Below are positions 52,874 to 61,495 of a stretch of DNA of 64,000 bases, piece by piece. The notes beneath the pieces are model-generated. The model was not told where the DNA came from. It worked only from the letters and a program-made list of their open reading frames with translations, and made no database searches. Position numbers and translations under genes: made by a program. Source of the stretch: Tistrella mobilis KA081020-065 (GTDB lineage: Bacteria > Pseudomonadota > Alphaproteobacteria > Tistrellales > Tistrellaceae); assembly GCF_000264455.2 (NCBI RefSeq), contig NC_017958.1:873001-937000 (forward strand). The letters are read 5' to 3'. Position 1 is the first letter of the stretch; the number at the start of each line of letters is the position of its first letter.

Positions 52874-54872
52874 AGAGCGCTTCCTTGAACGGGGTGATGC
52901 CGATGCGGCGATAGGTGTCGATGAAGGTCTCGCCGGCCTCGCGGCGGGCGACATGGACGTTGACGATGGTCTCGATCGCATCGACCACGTCTTCATACGA
53001 GACCGACGGGCCCAGGATCTGCCCCACGGCCGCCTGCTCGTCCGCCGCACCGCCCAGCGTGATCTGATAGGCTTCGACACCGCCCCGGTCCAGGCCCAGA
53101 ATGCCGATATTACCGATATGGTGATGGCCGCAGGCATTGATGCAGCCCGAGATGTTCAGCGTCAGCCGGCCGATATCGTGCTGCCGGTCCAGATCGGCGA
53201 AGCGCTCGGCGATCCGCTGGGCGACGGGGATGCTGCGGGCGGTGGCCAGTGCGCAGTAATCCATGCCCGGGCAGGCGATGATATCGCTGACCAGCCCGAT
53301 ATTCGCGGTCTCGAGCCCGGTGCCCTGCAAGGCCTGCCACAGCGCGTACAGCGCGTCCTGGCGGACATGGGGCAGAACCAGGTTCTGTTCATGCGCCACG
53401 CGGATCTCGCCGAAGGAGTGCCGGTCGGCGAGATCGGCGACCAGGTCCATCTGCGCATCGGTGGCATCGCCCGGAATGCCGCCCACCGGCTTCAGCGAGA
53501 TCACCGCCGAGATGTAGCCCGGCTGCTTGTGCGGGTTGGTGTTGGTCCGCACCCAGGCCGCAAAGGCCGGATCCGCGGCTTTCGCGCGCTCGAAGGCATC
53601 GGAAACGGCCGGCAGGGTCTCGAAATCCGGGTCGACGAAGCGGGCGGCGATCGCCTCGACCACCTCCGGCTCAAGCCGGTAGCCCTCGGCATCCATCGCC
53701 GCGAATTCTTCCTCGACCATCTCGCGGAAACGCTCGGGCTTCGTCTCACGGACCAGGATCTTGATCCGGGCCTTGTAGAGATTGTCGCGCCGGCCGAGGG
53801 CGTTATAGACCCGCAGCACCGCTTCCATGTAGCGCAGGAAATCCGGCACCGCCACCCAGTCGGCAACCCTGGTTGCCACGATCGGCGTGCGGCCCAGCCC
53901 GCCGCCGACATGGATCTCGAACCCGATCTCGCCCGCCGCATTGCGCTTCGCCAGCACGCCGATATCGTGCAGCCGCACGGCTGCCCGGTCATTCGGGCTG
54001 CCGGTGATGGCGATCTTGAACTTGCGCGGCAGGAAGGTGAATTCCGGGTGGTCGGTCGACCACTGGCGCAGGATTTCGGCGAAGATGCGTGGATCGACCA
54101 CTTCGTCCGCGGCCGCCCCCGCGAACTGATCGGTGGTCACGTTGCGGATGCAGTTGCCGCTGGTCTGGATGGCATGGATGTCGGCATCGGCCAGCACCTC
54201 GAGAATGTCGGGCGTGTCGACCAGCCGCGGCCAGTTGAACTGGATGTTCTGCCGGGTGGTGAAATGGCCATAGCCCCGGTCATAGACCCGGGCGACATAG
54301 GCCAGCTGGCGCATCTGGTCGGAGGACAGCACGCCATAGGGCACGGCCACCCGCAGCATATAGCCGTGCAGCTGCAGATAGAGGCCGTTCATCAGCCGGA
54401 AGGAGCGGAACTCCTCTTCGGTCAGCTCGCCGGCGATGCGGCGCTCCACCTGACGGCGGAAGACCTCGGCGCGATCCTTCAGGAAAGCGCGGTCCTGCTC
54501 GTCGTAATTGTAGATGCCGGCGGTCGCGCGATGCTGCGGCCGGGGGGCGTCGGTCACCGGCGGCGCCGGCGGCCAGCCGGTCTCCCCCGCCTGCTTGCCC
54601 AGATCGGCACGCACGCTGGGGCCACGGCTGCGGATGCTCTCCCGCCGGGTGGTCGGCACCGGGCGGTCGCCGTCCACCTGGGCCGGCGCCTCGGCCACCG
54701 AGACGACCTCCTGACGACGCTCACCTTCGGCCGCAAGCGCACGCCCGGCCTCCAGCGTGTCGCGGTCGAAGACGGCGGCACCATCCACCCGTTCCACCCA
54801 GTCACCGGCCTGGTTCAGCCAGACGGCGACGCCGTCGGTCAGGCGGTTGGCGGAAATCACATGCAAGCTCAT
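52857..54872 (-). CDS. cysI: Nitrite/sulfite reductase with N-terminal DUF2849 fusion
   Basis: This is a 671-residue protein. Residues 1-60 (MSLHVISANRLTDGVAVWLN, then AVFDRDTLEAGRALA) match DUF2849, normally a separate small gene upstream of cysI in alphaproteobacteria. A variable linker (about 60-115) follows, then the siroheme/4Fe-4S reductase with its two ferredoxin-like halves (LQLHGYMLRVAVPYGVLSSD, YGHFTTRQNIQFNWPRLVDT) and the cluster ligands in ACPGMDYC (about 531-538) and GCINACGHH (about 576-582). It reduces sulfite to sulfide for cysteine synthesis; a ferredoxin- or NADPH-linked donor is not shown. AGGAG precedes the ATG. DUF934 follows in the same operon. Confidence 0.92.
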   Translation of the reverse strand: MSLHVISANRLTDGVAVWLNQAGDWVERVDGAAVFDRDTLEAGRALAAEGERRQEVVSVAEAPAQVDGDRPVPTTRRESIRSRGPSVRADLGKQAGETGWPPAPPVTDAPRPQHRATAGIYNYDEQDRAFLKDRAEVFRRQVERRIAGELTEEEFRSFRLMNGLYLQLHGYMLRVAVPYGVLSSDQMRQLAYVARVYDRGYGHFTTRQNIQFNWPRLVDTPDILEVLADADIHAIQTSGNCIRNVTTDQFAGAAADEVVDPRIFAEILRQWSTDHPEFTFLPRKFKIAITGSPNDRAAVRLHDIGVLAKRNAAGEIGFEIHVGGGLGRTPIVATRVADWVAVPDFLRYMEAVLRVYNALGRRDNLYKARIKILVRETKPERFREMVEEEFAAMDAEGYRLEPEVVEAIAARFVDPDFETLPAVSDAFERAKAADPAFAAWVRTNTNPHKQPGYISAVISLKPVGGIPGDATDAQMDLVADLADRHSFGEIRVAHEQNLVLPHVRQDALYALWQALQGTGLETANIGLVSDIIACPGMDYCALATARSIPVAQRIAERFADLDRQHDIGRLTLNISGCINACGHHHIGNIGILGLDRGGVEAYQITLGGAADEQAAVGQILGPSVSYEDVVDAIETIVNVHVARREAGETFIDTYRRIGITPFKEALYGSAK

Positions 54873-54972
54873 GACCCGAACTCCTGCTCACCGCCGGCTG
54901 CGGGGACCGTCGGTGAAGGGGCAATCCGCGACGACGTTGTTGTTTCGCGGCTTAATCCACACACGGAGATCA

Positions 54973-55000
54973 TATATACGGCCAATGCCGAGAATTGCAA
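54973..55000 (-). promoter_or_regulatory. Candidate promoter of the sulfite reductase operon
   Basis: On the minus strand TTGCAA (55000-54995), 16 bases, then TATATA (54978-54973) lie in a visibly AT-richer patch about 100 bases before the cysI start. No CysB-type site was assigned. Confidence 0.4.
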
Positions 55001-55131
55001 CGCAATCCGATGTGAATAAAGGTGATGCCTGCATTGATGCCGGGACAATCTCACCAGAGATAGGCTCAGCCCGGGCCAGGCAGAAACCTTCCGGTAGAAA
55101 TCCCAGAGAAAAACACACAAGCCTTGTTTAA

Positions 55132-56331
55132 TCAGGCGTCCGGGGTGTAGAGGTGCTGAACCACCTCGACGCCGCGGAGCGCGAAGCGGCCGACCGAGGC
55201 GACCTGCTGGTCCGCCCCGTCCAGCGCATCGACGAAGGCCTGCGACAACAGCAGGCTGCGATCGACCGAGCGGCACATGGCGGCGATGCGGGCGACCTCG
55301 TTTACCGCCGGGCCGACGACGGTGAAATCCAGCCGGTCGGGGCCACCGACATTGCCATAGAAAACCGAGCCCACATGCAGGGCGAGATATAGCCCGGTGG
55401 AGGGCAGGTCCGCCCCCTCGCGCATTCGCGCCAGATCGCCGAGGCCCTGCCGGGCCGCAGCGGCGGCGGCCAGCGCCCGTTCCGCGGCCGCATGACGGTC
55501 GTCGGCAGGGAAGACGGCCAGAATGCCGTCGCCCATGAACTTCAGGACTTCGCCACCCTCGGCATGGATGGCGGCGACCACCGGTTCGACATGGTCGTTC
55601 AGGAATGGGATCACCTGATCCGGCGGCAGGCTGCCGCTGATCCGCGTCCAGTCGCGCAGATCGCTGAACCACAGCACGGCGTCGCGCTTTTCAGCGACCC
55701 CGCGCACGATCCGCCCCGACATCACCTGGCGGGCGACGTCGCGGCCCAGATAGGTGCGAGCGATGGTATGAGCGATGCCGGAGAGCGAGGCCGCGCGCAT
55801 CGCCAGCCCCAGGGACGGCATGATCGCCAGCACCGCCGCCACCTCCGCCTCGCCGAACCCATCCGGATGATCGGTGATCCACGAGACGTAGACGCATTCC
55901 ATGCCACCCACACCAATCCCGTCGCCCCCGGTGCCGCCGAAGCGGACGATGGTGGCCAGATAGCCGGTCTGGCCCTCGGCGCGCAGCTCGGCCAGATAGC
56001 TGAATTCGCTGTCGGTCGCCGGCGACAGCAGGCGCAGCAACATCGGCGCGCCGCTCTGCTCCAGATGATTGAACGGGCTGTTCGCCCAGCTGTCCGGATC
56101 ATGGTCGCGGCCATAGGCGATCACCGCCGTCTCATCCTCTCCGGACCGCCAGCGAAAGGCATGCCCTTCAAGGATCGGGTGCAGGGTGTCGCAGACCATG
56201 TTGGCGCGGGTCAACGGCACACCCGCCGCCCGCAACCGCTCGGCCGTGCCGTTCAGCAGCGCCTGTTCACCGTCTCCGGCAAGGCCGGTGTCCAGGATCC
56301 AGCGGCAGATATCCCCGACGTCGATCGCCAT
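55132..56331 (-). CDS. Adenylate/guanylate cyclase (class III) with N-terminal sensor region
   Basis: This 399-residue soluble protein has an N-terminal region of about 200 residues resembling those of alphaproteobacterial class III cyclases, with GHAFRWRSGEDETAVIAYG and VYVSWITDHPDGFGEAEVAA. The catalytic domain (about 205-360) has the metal aspartates D224 in LWFSDLRDWT and D268 in LKFMGDGILAVF, the purine-contact K264, and N344/R348 in NEVARIA, so it should be active. The nucleotide product (cAMP or cGMP) is not certain, though the Lys and Asp context favours cAMP. The ATG at 56331 begins MAIDVGDICRWILD; the frame to 56448 overlaps the divergent gene. It is a single gene. Confidence 0.92.
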   Translation of the reverse strand: MAIDVGDICRWILDTGLAGDGEQALLNGTAERLRAAGVPLTRANMVCDTLHPILEGHAFRWRSGEDETAVIAYGRDHDPDSWANSPFNHLEQSGAPMLLRLLSPATDSEFSYLAELRAEGQTGYLATIVRFGGTGGDGIGVGGMECVYVSWITDHPDGFGEAEVAAVLAIMPSLGLAMRAASLSGIAHTIARTYLGRDVARQVMSGRIVRGVAEKRDAVLWFSDLRDWTRISGSLPPDQVIPFLNDHVEPVVAAIHAEGGEVLKFMGDGILAVFPADDRHAAAERALAAAAAARQGLGDLARMREGADLPSTGLYLALHVGSVFYGNVGGPDRLDFTVVGPAVNEVARIAAMCRSVDRSLLLSQAFVDALDGADQQVASVGRFALRGVEVVQHLYTPDA

Positions 56332-56414
56332 GCCCGGCCTCTTTCGCAAAGCTCCACATCCCGACCGCCTGATATAGACTGGCCGTCGGATGATACCATG
56401 CGCGGAGCCGGCCG

Positions 56415-56771
56415 ATGTCGCAACGCCACCTCTTCCTGCGTCTTGCAACCGTCACGCGGCGCGACCGCCATCTGGCGACGGATCAGGTCGCCGATGCCGT
56501 GGGCGCCGCCGGGGGCTGGATCGACGGCCACAACCAGTTCTCGAACAAGATGACCACGCTGCGTTTCACCCTGCCCGCGGGCGGTCTGGTGCCGCTCCGC
56601 AGCCGGCTGGCCGATCTCAACCTGGCCCTGACCGACGAAGCCGCCGCCGCCCTGGACGCGACCATCGCCGCCGGCCATGCCCCGGACCGCGAGGTCTCGG
56701 CCAGTTTTCAGCTGACCTTCATCCACGACGAACCGGATCTCAGGATCGACATTCCGGCCGTGCCGGGGTGA
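56415..56771 (+). CDS. Hypothetical protein
   Basis: I do not recognise this 118-residue protein. It starts MSQRHLFLRLATVTRRDRHL and continues with VAGAAGGW-like small residues, then DGHNQFSNKMTTLRFTLPAG and SFQLTFIHDEPDLRIDIP. It has no signal peptide, no membrane helix and no cysteines, and looks like a compact alpha/beta domain. It is divergent from the cyclase gene with an 83-base spacer and converges on the oxygenase gene with a 15-base gap. Codon use and GC match neighbours, so it is probably real. A role beside the cyclase is possible but unsupported. Confidence 0.65.
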   Translation: MSQRHLFLRLATVTRRDRHLATDQVADAVGAAGGWIDGHNQFSNKMTTLRFTLPAGGLVPLRSRLADLNLALTDEAAAALDATIAAGHAPDREVSASFQLTFIHDEPDLRIDIPAVPG

Positions 56772-56786
56772 TCTGCGGGTGGAAGG

Positions 56787-57407
56787 TCACACCGCCTGCC
56801 AGTCGGGCGTGCGCAGAAAGAAGCAGGTCAGATTGTATTTTACCCCGCGCACCGGCGGTGCGCCGCGGTGGAGATGGGTCCAGAAGGGCGGGAACAGGAC
56901 CAGCAGGCCTTTGGTCGGCTTGATAGCGACCTGCTGATACGGGAATTCGGTGTGCCCGCCCTCTTCCACCGTGCGCAGATAGCAGAGCGCCGAAACGAAG
57001 CGGTCATAGGTGTCGCGCGGGCCGGCGTCGATATGCCAGCCGAAGCCCTGGCCGGGTTCGATCTTCTCGATGATCGGCACGCTCATCCGGTGGTTCGACG
57101 GCGCGGTCATCCGCATCACGGACTGGTACTTCTGCGCATAGGCGCCGAGGGCCTTGTAGAGCGCCGCTTCCACCGGCGCCATCAGGTCGTCCCAATGCGG
57201 CCCTTCCATCGAGGCCATCACGCCGCTGCGGTTGGCGCTCTGGCCCGCAGCCGTGCGGCTGGCGAAACGGCTTTCGTCCTGTTCGAAACGGGCGATCAAC
57301 TGGTCGCAAAGAGCGTCCGGAAGGGCATGGGGAAAAGCGTCGACGAAGGCCGGCTGGGGCGGAGGTGCCGGCCGGGTCAGCGGCGGATGCTGGGGAGCGG
57401 ACATCAT
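56787..57407 (-). CDS. 2OG-Fe(II) oxygenase, prolyl 4-hydroxylase-like
   Basis: This 206-residue enzyme has the iron triad H125 and D127 in GFGWHIDAG and H178 in FPPFWTHLHRG, with K190 in GVKYNLTCFF as the likely 2-oxoglutarate anchor. The order, spacing and ending match bacterial prolyl-4-hydroxylase-type (PKHD-like) dioxygenases. The substrate is unknown. The start has two adjacent ATGs (57407 and 57404) behind GGAAGGA; the first was kept. A long AT-richer spacer separates it from the divergent exported cytochrome-like gene. Confidence 0.88.
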   Translation of the reverse strand: MMSAPQHPPLTRPAPPPQPAFVDAFPHALPDALCDQLIARFEQDESRFASRTAAGQSANRSGVMASMEGPHWDDLMAPVEAALYKALGAYAQKYQSVMRMTAPSNHRMSVPIIEKIEPGQGFGWHIDAGPRDTYDRFVSALCYLRTVEEGGHTEFPYQQVAIKPTKGLLVLFPPFWTHLHRGAPPVRGVKYNLTCFFLRTPDWQAV

Positions 57408-57791
57408 CGACAGGTCCTTCCGTAATCACCAGAGACGGCCAGGAAGGTGGAATCGACGGCACATGCCCACCTTCCCGGCTCTCCGGGGAAACATGACAGT
57501 TGTCACAAATGCATAACCTGGAAGAGCAGCCTCTTCTTTGGGACTCATGACTCAGAATGTCGACCCTTGTCTGAGATTTTCATCACAGATCGCGACATGA
57601 TATGCGATTTCCTGCCCTGCAGGAAAAAATGTACATAGATCACACTTCATACATATTTGTGACGTAAATCCCCTCTACCGGCGGTCCTGGTGGAGATGCA
57701 AACCTCATCCAAAATAGAACAATTGAATCGATGATAAACTTCTGAGGGAATATTCTGGTCGGCGCCAACGACACAAACAGGACGAGCCGCC
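57408..57791. other. 384-base AT-richer divergent spacer
   Basis: No gene was seen. From about 57490 to 57760 the base composition drops well below that of neighbours. It contains the inverted repeat TTCCTG-CCCTG-CAGGAA (57609-57625). It must hold promoters for the oxygenase (minus) and the cytochrome-like gene (plus), but no confident -35/-10 pair could be fixed. Confidence 0.4.
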
Positions 57792-59603
57792 ATGAAGACA
57801 GCCCGCTTCGTCGCCTGCGCCCTGCCGCTGCTCTGCAGCAGCGCGGCGCTGGCCCAGACGATCACCTATGAACCGGCCGGCACATCAACCGCCGTCACCC
57901 TGCCGCCGCTTCAGGCCGACAGCCTGTCGCCCACGCCGCCTGCCGATGTGAATGGCGGGGCGGCCCAGGCCAATCTGGTCGATGCCGCCTATTTCGCCTG
58001 GCAGGAATTCATCGCCCTGAACTGGCCGGCCCTGAAGCAGAACGGCCAGGTGGTGCGCGACACGCCCGACCCGTCAGCAACCTTCGGCGACCCCAATGCC
58101 GGCCCTCTGGTCTGGGAGACCTATCGTCACAAGATCGAGATCTTCCCGGGCAGCAATTCGCCGAACGATCCGCCCCATGGCGTGCCGCCCGGCAGCAATG
58201 ATCCCTGGGGCTACAGCACGCCGCCATCCTATGTCTATTCGCCGGCGATCTTCGGCGCCGGTGGCAAGGTGCCGGCCTGCCCCGGCCAGCCCGCCGTGGC
58301 CCAGCCGGCCTGGATCAATCTGGACGAGACCAGCCAGATCGGCCTTACCACCATGCATGCCGGCCTTCTGGACGGCACGCCACCCGCCAGCCCCAACAGC
58401 GCGCCCTCACTGATCCGCTATCTGGCCAAGGCCAACAAGGCGGAATTCGACTACATCGTCACCAACCGGCTCTGGTATATCGGCACCGACGGCACCACGC
58501 CGCTGGAACAGCGCATCGCCGCCTGGAAGGCCGGCGTGGCCGCGGGCAAGCCTGCCCCTGAAAACCAGGTCGTCACGCTGAACCCGGGGACGATCGAGGT
58601 CAAATCCGCCTGGCGGCCGCTGCTGGATCACGAGTTGAAGTCCAACCGCTTCCACACCAACACGGTGCGCTATTACGAGCCGGGACCCGACGGCAACCCC
58701 TGCTGGTGGGAGGCGGAATGGGGTCTGGTTGCGCTCCACATCATCCAAAAGACCCCGAGCGCGCCCTATTTCATCTTCGCGACCTTCGAACAGGCCGACA
58801 ACATCCTGCAGCCCGACGGCACGCCGATCGAGGATGCGAGCGGCAAAATCGTGCAGCAGCCGGTCGGCGCCACGCCCACGACGCCTTATCTCGCCTATCA
58901 GGACAACCCCACCCACCCCTTCGTGGTGTCGCTGGACGGCAACCAGTTCTGCAACAGCCCGCAGAAGCGGCTCTATTTCCAGGAACTGCCGCCGGGCGAC
59001 CCTTCGGTTCAGCCGGGCACGCCGGTCGGCGGCAATCTCTGCGTCAATACCCGCTATGAGCCGATCAACTACACGCTGCAGCAGATCAACACCAGCTTCC
59101 AGAACAGCATCCGGTCCTACATCGCCGATAAGGGCCTCACTTCAACGCCCTGGCTGAACTACAAGCTGATCAATGTCCAGGTGGTGCCGTTCAACCGTTC
59201 GGAAGCGCTCCCCTACAACAACACCAATTTCATAAGCCCGAAGCTGCGTAGCGCCTTCTATCAAGCCAATATCACGGTCGAAACCGACTACACCCTGCAG
59301 CAGTTCAATGGCCGCATCCATGCCGACAATGCGCCGACCACCTATCCGGACGGCGGCAACCAGCAGAATTTCCAGAACATCTACCTCCGCAATCCCGGAA
59401 ATACGTCGTTCACCACCTATCAGATGGGCGGCTGCATGGGCTGCCACGGTAATGCCCAGCTCGGCGGCACCGATTTCAGCTTCATCATCGGCGGCAATCC
59501 GCTGAGCCTGAAACCGGACACACCCGAGCCCGAAAGCGCCTTCGATGCCCGAGCCTTCTATACCGATCGGCTGAGCCGCCTGCCCTCGTTCAAGCATCCG
59601 TAA
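57792..59603 (+). CDS. Exported cytochrome-like protein with a single C-terminal heme motif
   Basis: This 603-residue protein has a signal peptide (MKTARFVACALPLLCSSAAL, cleavage near ALAQ at residue 22). The long mature part has no family I can name: it is rich in Pro, Asn, Tyr and Trp, with AYFAWQEFIALNWPALKQNG near the start, which may bind a partner or substrate. Near the C-terminus is CMGCH in QMGGCMGCHGNAQLGGTDF (about residues 548-552), a c-type heme site. Further cysteines (about 161, 303, 393, 419) suggest disulfides. It is probably periplasmic. It stands alone behind an AT-rich spacer and ends at a large hairpin shared with the convergent dehydrogenase gene. Confidence 0.75.
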   Translation: MKTARFVACALPLLCSSAALAQTITYEPAGTSTAVTLPPLQADSLSPTPPADVNGGAAQANLVDAAYFAWQEFIALNWPALKQNGQVVRDTPDPSATFGDPNAGPLVWETYRHKIEIFPGSNSPNDPPHGVPPGSNDPWGYSTPPSYVYSPAIFGAGGKVPACPGQPAVAQPAWINLDETSQIGLTTMHAGLLDGTPPASPNSAPSLIRYLAKANKAEFDYIVTNRLWYIGTDGTTPLEQRIAAWKAGVAAGKPAPENQVVTLNPGTIEVKSAWRPLLDHELKSNRFHTNTVRYYEPGPDGNPCWWEAEWGLVALHIIQKTPSAPYFIFATFEQADNILQPDGTPIEDASGKIVQQPVGATPTTPYLAYQDNPTHPFVVSLDGNQFCNSPQKRLYFQELPPGDPSVQPGTPVGGNLCVNTRYEPINYTLQQINTSFQNSIRSYIADKGLTSTPWLNYKLINVQVVPFNRSEALPYNNTNFISPKLRSAFYQANITVETDYTLQQFNGRIHADNAPTTYPDGGNQQNFQNIYLRNPGNTSFTTYQMGGCMGCHGNAQLGGTDFSFIIGGNPLSLKPDTPEPESAFDARAFYTDRLSRLPSFKHP

Positions 59604-59620
59604 TCGCGGATCCCACAGAC

Positions 59621-59658
59621 GACGACACCCCCGCCGGTCTCCCGGCGGGGGTGTCGTC
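59621..59658. terminator. Bidirectional terminator hairpin between convergent genes
   Basis: A perfect 17-base-pair stem (59621-59637 with 59642-59658) closes a four-base TCTC loop, midway between the convergent stops at 59603 and 59680. No long thymine run is present on either side. Confidence 0.65.
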
Positions 59659-59679
59659 TGTCGACGCCGATGGTGACGA

Positions 59680-61470
59680 TCAGAACTCGTCGTCGGCCAT
59701 CGCCATCACGGTCTTCGCGCCGGCCATGGCCACCGCGAAGGCGGCCAGATGCTCGGGCAGCACCTGCTCCATGAAGAAGCGGGCGGTCTTGAGCTTGCGC
59801 TGGTGGAAGTCGACATCCTCGCCGGCGGCGATCTTCACGGTCGCGACCTCGGCCATCTTCGCCCACATGAAGGCGAGCGCGACCAGGGCGAACATGCGCA
59901 GATAGGGCGAGGCCGCGGCCCCCGCCTCGTCGGGATTGGCCATGGCCTTCTGTGCCAGACCGGCCGTCGCCTGCTGCAGGCGCTGGAAAGCCTTGGCGAA
60001 GGGGCCGATCAACTCCTTCAGCGCCGGATCAGACTTCTTCGCCGCGATATAGGCATCGGCCGGATGGAAGAAGCGGCGCAGCAGCCGGCCCATCCCGGCC
60101 GAGAGCTTGCGGCCGACCAGATCCATGGCCTGGATGCCGTTGGTGCCCTCGTAGAGCTGGGTGATGCGGGCATCGCGGACATACTGCTCCATGCCATGCT
60201 CACGGATATAGCCGTGGCCGCCATAGATCTGCACGCCGCGATTGGCGTTGTCGAAACCCAGATCGGTGAGGAAGGCCTTGATGATCGGGGTCATCAGCTG
60301 GACCAGATCATCCGCCTCCTGCCGCACCGCCGGATCGGGGTGGTGATGCGAGACGTCGATCTCGGTGCCGATCCAGTAGGACAGCGCCCGCGCGCCTTCG
60401 TTCAGCGCGCGCATGGTCATCAGATTGCGGCGCACATCCGGATGAACCACGATCGGGTCGGCCGATCGGTCGGGATATTTGGTGCCGGTCAGCGCGCGGC
60501 CGGACGTGCGGTCCAGCGCATAGGCAACCGCGCCCTGATAGGCCGCCTCGCCGATACCCAGCCCCTGCATGCCGACGGCGAGCCGCGCGACATTCATCAT
60601 GGTGAACATTGCCTGCAGGCCGCGGTGAGGCTTGCCCACCATCCAGCCGACCGCATCATCGAAGTTCAGCACGCAGGTGGCAGATGCCTTGATGCCCATC
60701 TTGTGCTCGATGGCACCGCAGGCGACGCCGTTGCGCTCCGCCGGCGCACCATTGGCGTCGGGGATGAATTTCGGCACCAGGAACAGGCTGATGCCGCGCG
60801 TACCCTCAGGCGCATCCGGCAGTTTGGCCAGCACCAGATGGATGATGTTCTCGGTCAGATCGTGCTCACCGGCCGAGATGAAGATCTTGGTGCCGGTGAT
60901 GCGGAAGCTGCCGTCATCGGCCGGCACCGCCTTCGTGCGGATCAGCCCCAGATCGGTGCCGCAATGCGGCTCGGTCAGACACATGGTGCCCGACCAGGTG
61001 CCGTCGGAGAGCTTGGGCAGGTAGCGCGCCTTCAGCTCGTCCGAGGCATGGGCGGCGATGGCGTTATAGGCGCCGGCCGACAGGCCCGGATACATGCCGA
61101 AGGCGAGATTGGCCGAGCAGATCATCTCCTCGACCACGAAGTTCAGCGTCTTGGGCAGACCCTGCCCGCCATATTCGGGATGGGTGGCAAGCGCCGTCCA
61201 GCCACCTTCGATGAAGGTCGCATAGGCTTCCTTGAAGCCACGGGGCGTGCGCACCACGCCGTTCTCGAAGGTGCAGCCTTCCTCGTCGCCCGGGCGGTTG
61301 AGCGGGAACAGCTCGTTCTCGCACATCTTCGCCGCCTCTTCGAGCACGGCATCGAAGATGTCGGGGGTGGCATCCTCGTAGCCCGGCAGCCGGGAAATCC
61401 GCGAGACGTCGAGCACGTCGTGCAGCACGAAGCGGATGTCGCGCAGCGGTGCCTTGTAGGTTGCGGCCAT
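59680..61470 (-). CDS. Acyl-CoA dehydrogenase (long form), beta-oxidation cluster
   Basis: This is a 596-residue acyl-CoA dehydrogenase of the same long group as the gene at 47.5 kb. It starts MAATYKAPLRDIRFVLHDVL. FAD and substrate blocks are SGTMCLTEPHCGTDLGLIRT and FRITGTKIFISAGEHDLTEN. The base glutamate is in LYEGTNGIQAMDLVGRKL (about residue 444). The C-terminal extension includes FARFFMEQVLPEH-like helices. It catalyses the first step of fatty-acid oxidation, passing electrons to ETF. It follows the bifunctional enzyme gene by 25 bases on the same strand, so the thiolase-FadN-type-dehydrogenase set is one operon. Confidence 0.94.
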   Translation of the reverse strand: MAATYKAPLRDIRFVLHDVLDVSRISRLPGYEDATPDIFDAVLEEAAKMCENELFPLNRPGDEEGCTFENGVVRTPRGFKEAYATFIEGGWTALATHPEYGGQGLPKTLNFVVEEMICSANLAFGMYPGLSAGAYNAIAAHASDELKARYLPKLSDGTWSGTMCLTEPHCGTDLGLIRTKAVPADDGSFRITGTKIFISAGEHDLTENIIHLVLAKLPDAPEGTRGISLFLVPKFIPDANGAPAERNGVACGAIEHKMGIKASATCVLNFDDAVGWMVGKPHRGLQAMFTMMNVARLAVGMQGLGIGEAAYQGAVAYALDRTSGRALTGTKYPDRSADPIVVHPDVRRNLMTMRALNEGARALSYWIGTEIDVSHHHPDPAVRQEADDLVQLMTPIIKAFLTDLGFDNANRGVQIYGGHGYIREHGMEQYVRDARITQLYEGTNGIQAMDLVGRKLSAGMGRLLRRFFHPADAYIAAKKSDPALKELIGPFAKAFQRLQQATAGLAQKAMANPDEAGAAASPYLRMFALVALAFMWAKMAEVATVKIAAGEDVDFHQRKLKTARFFMEQVLPEHLAAFAVAMAGAKTVMAMADDEF

Positions 61471-61495
61471 GGGATCGGTCTCCTCTCCGCAGGGC

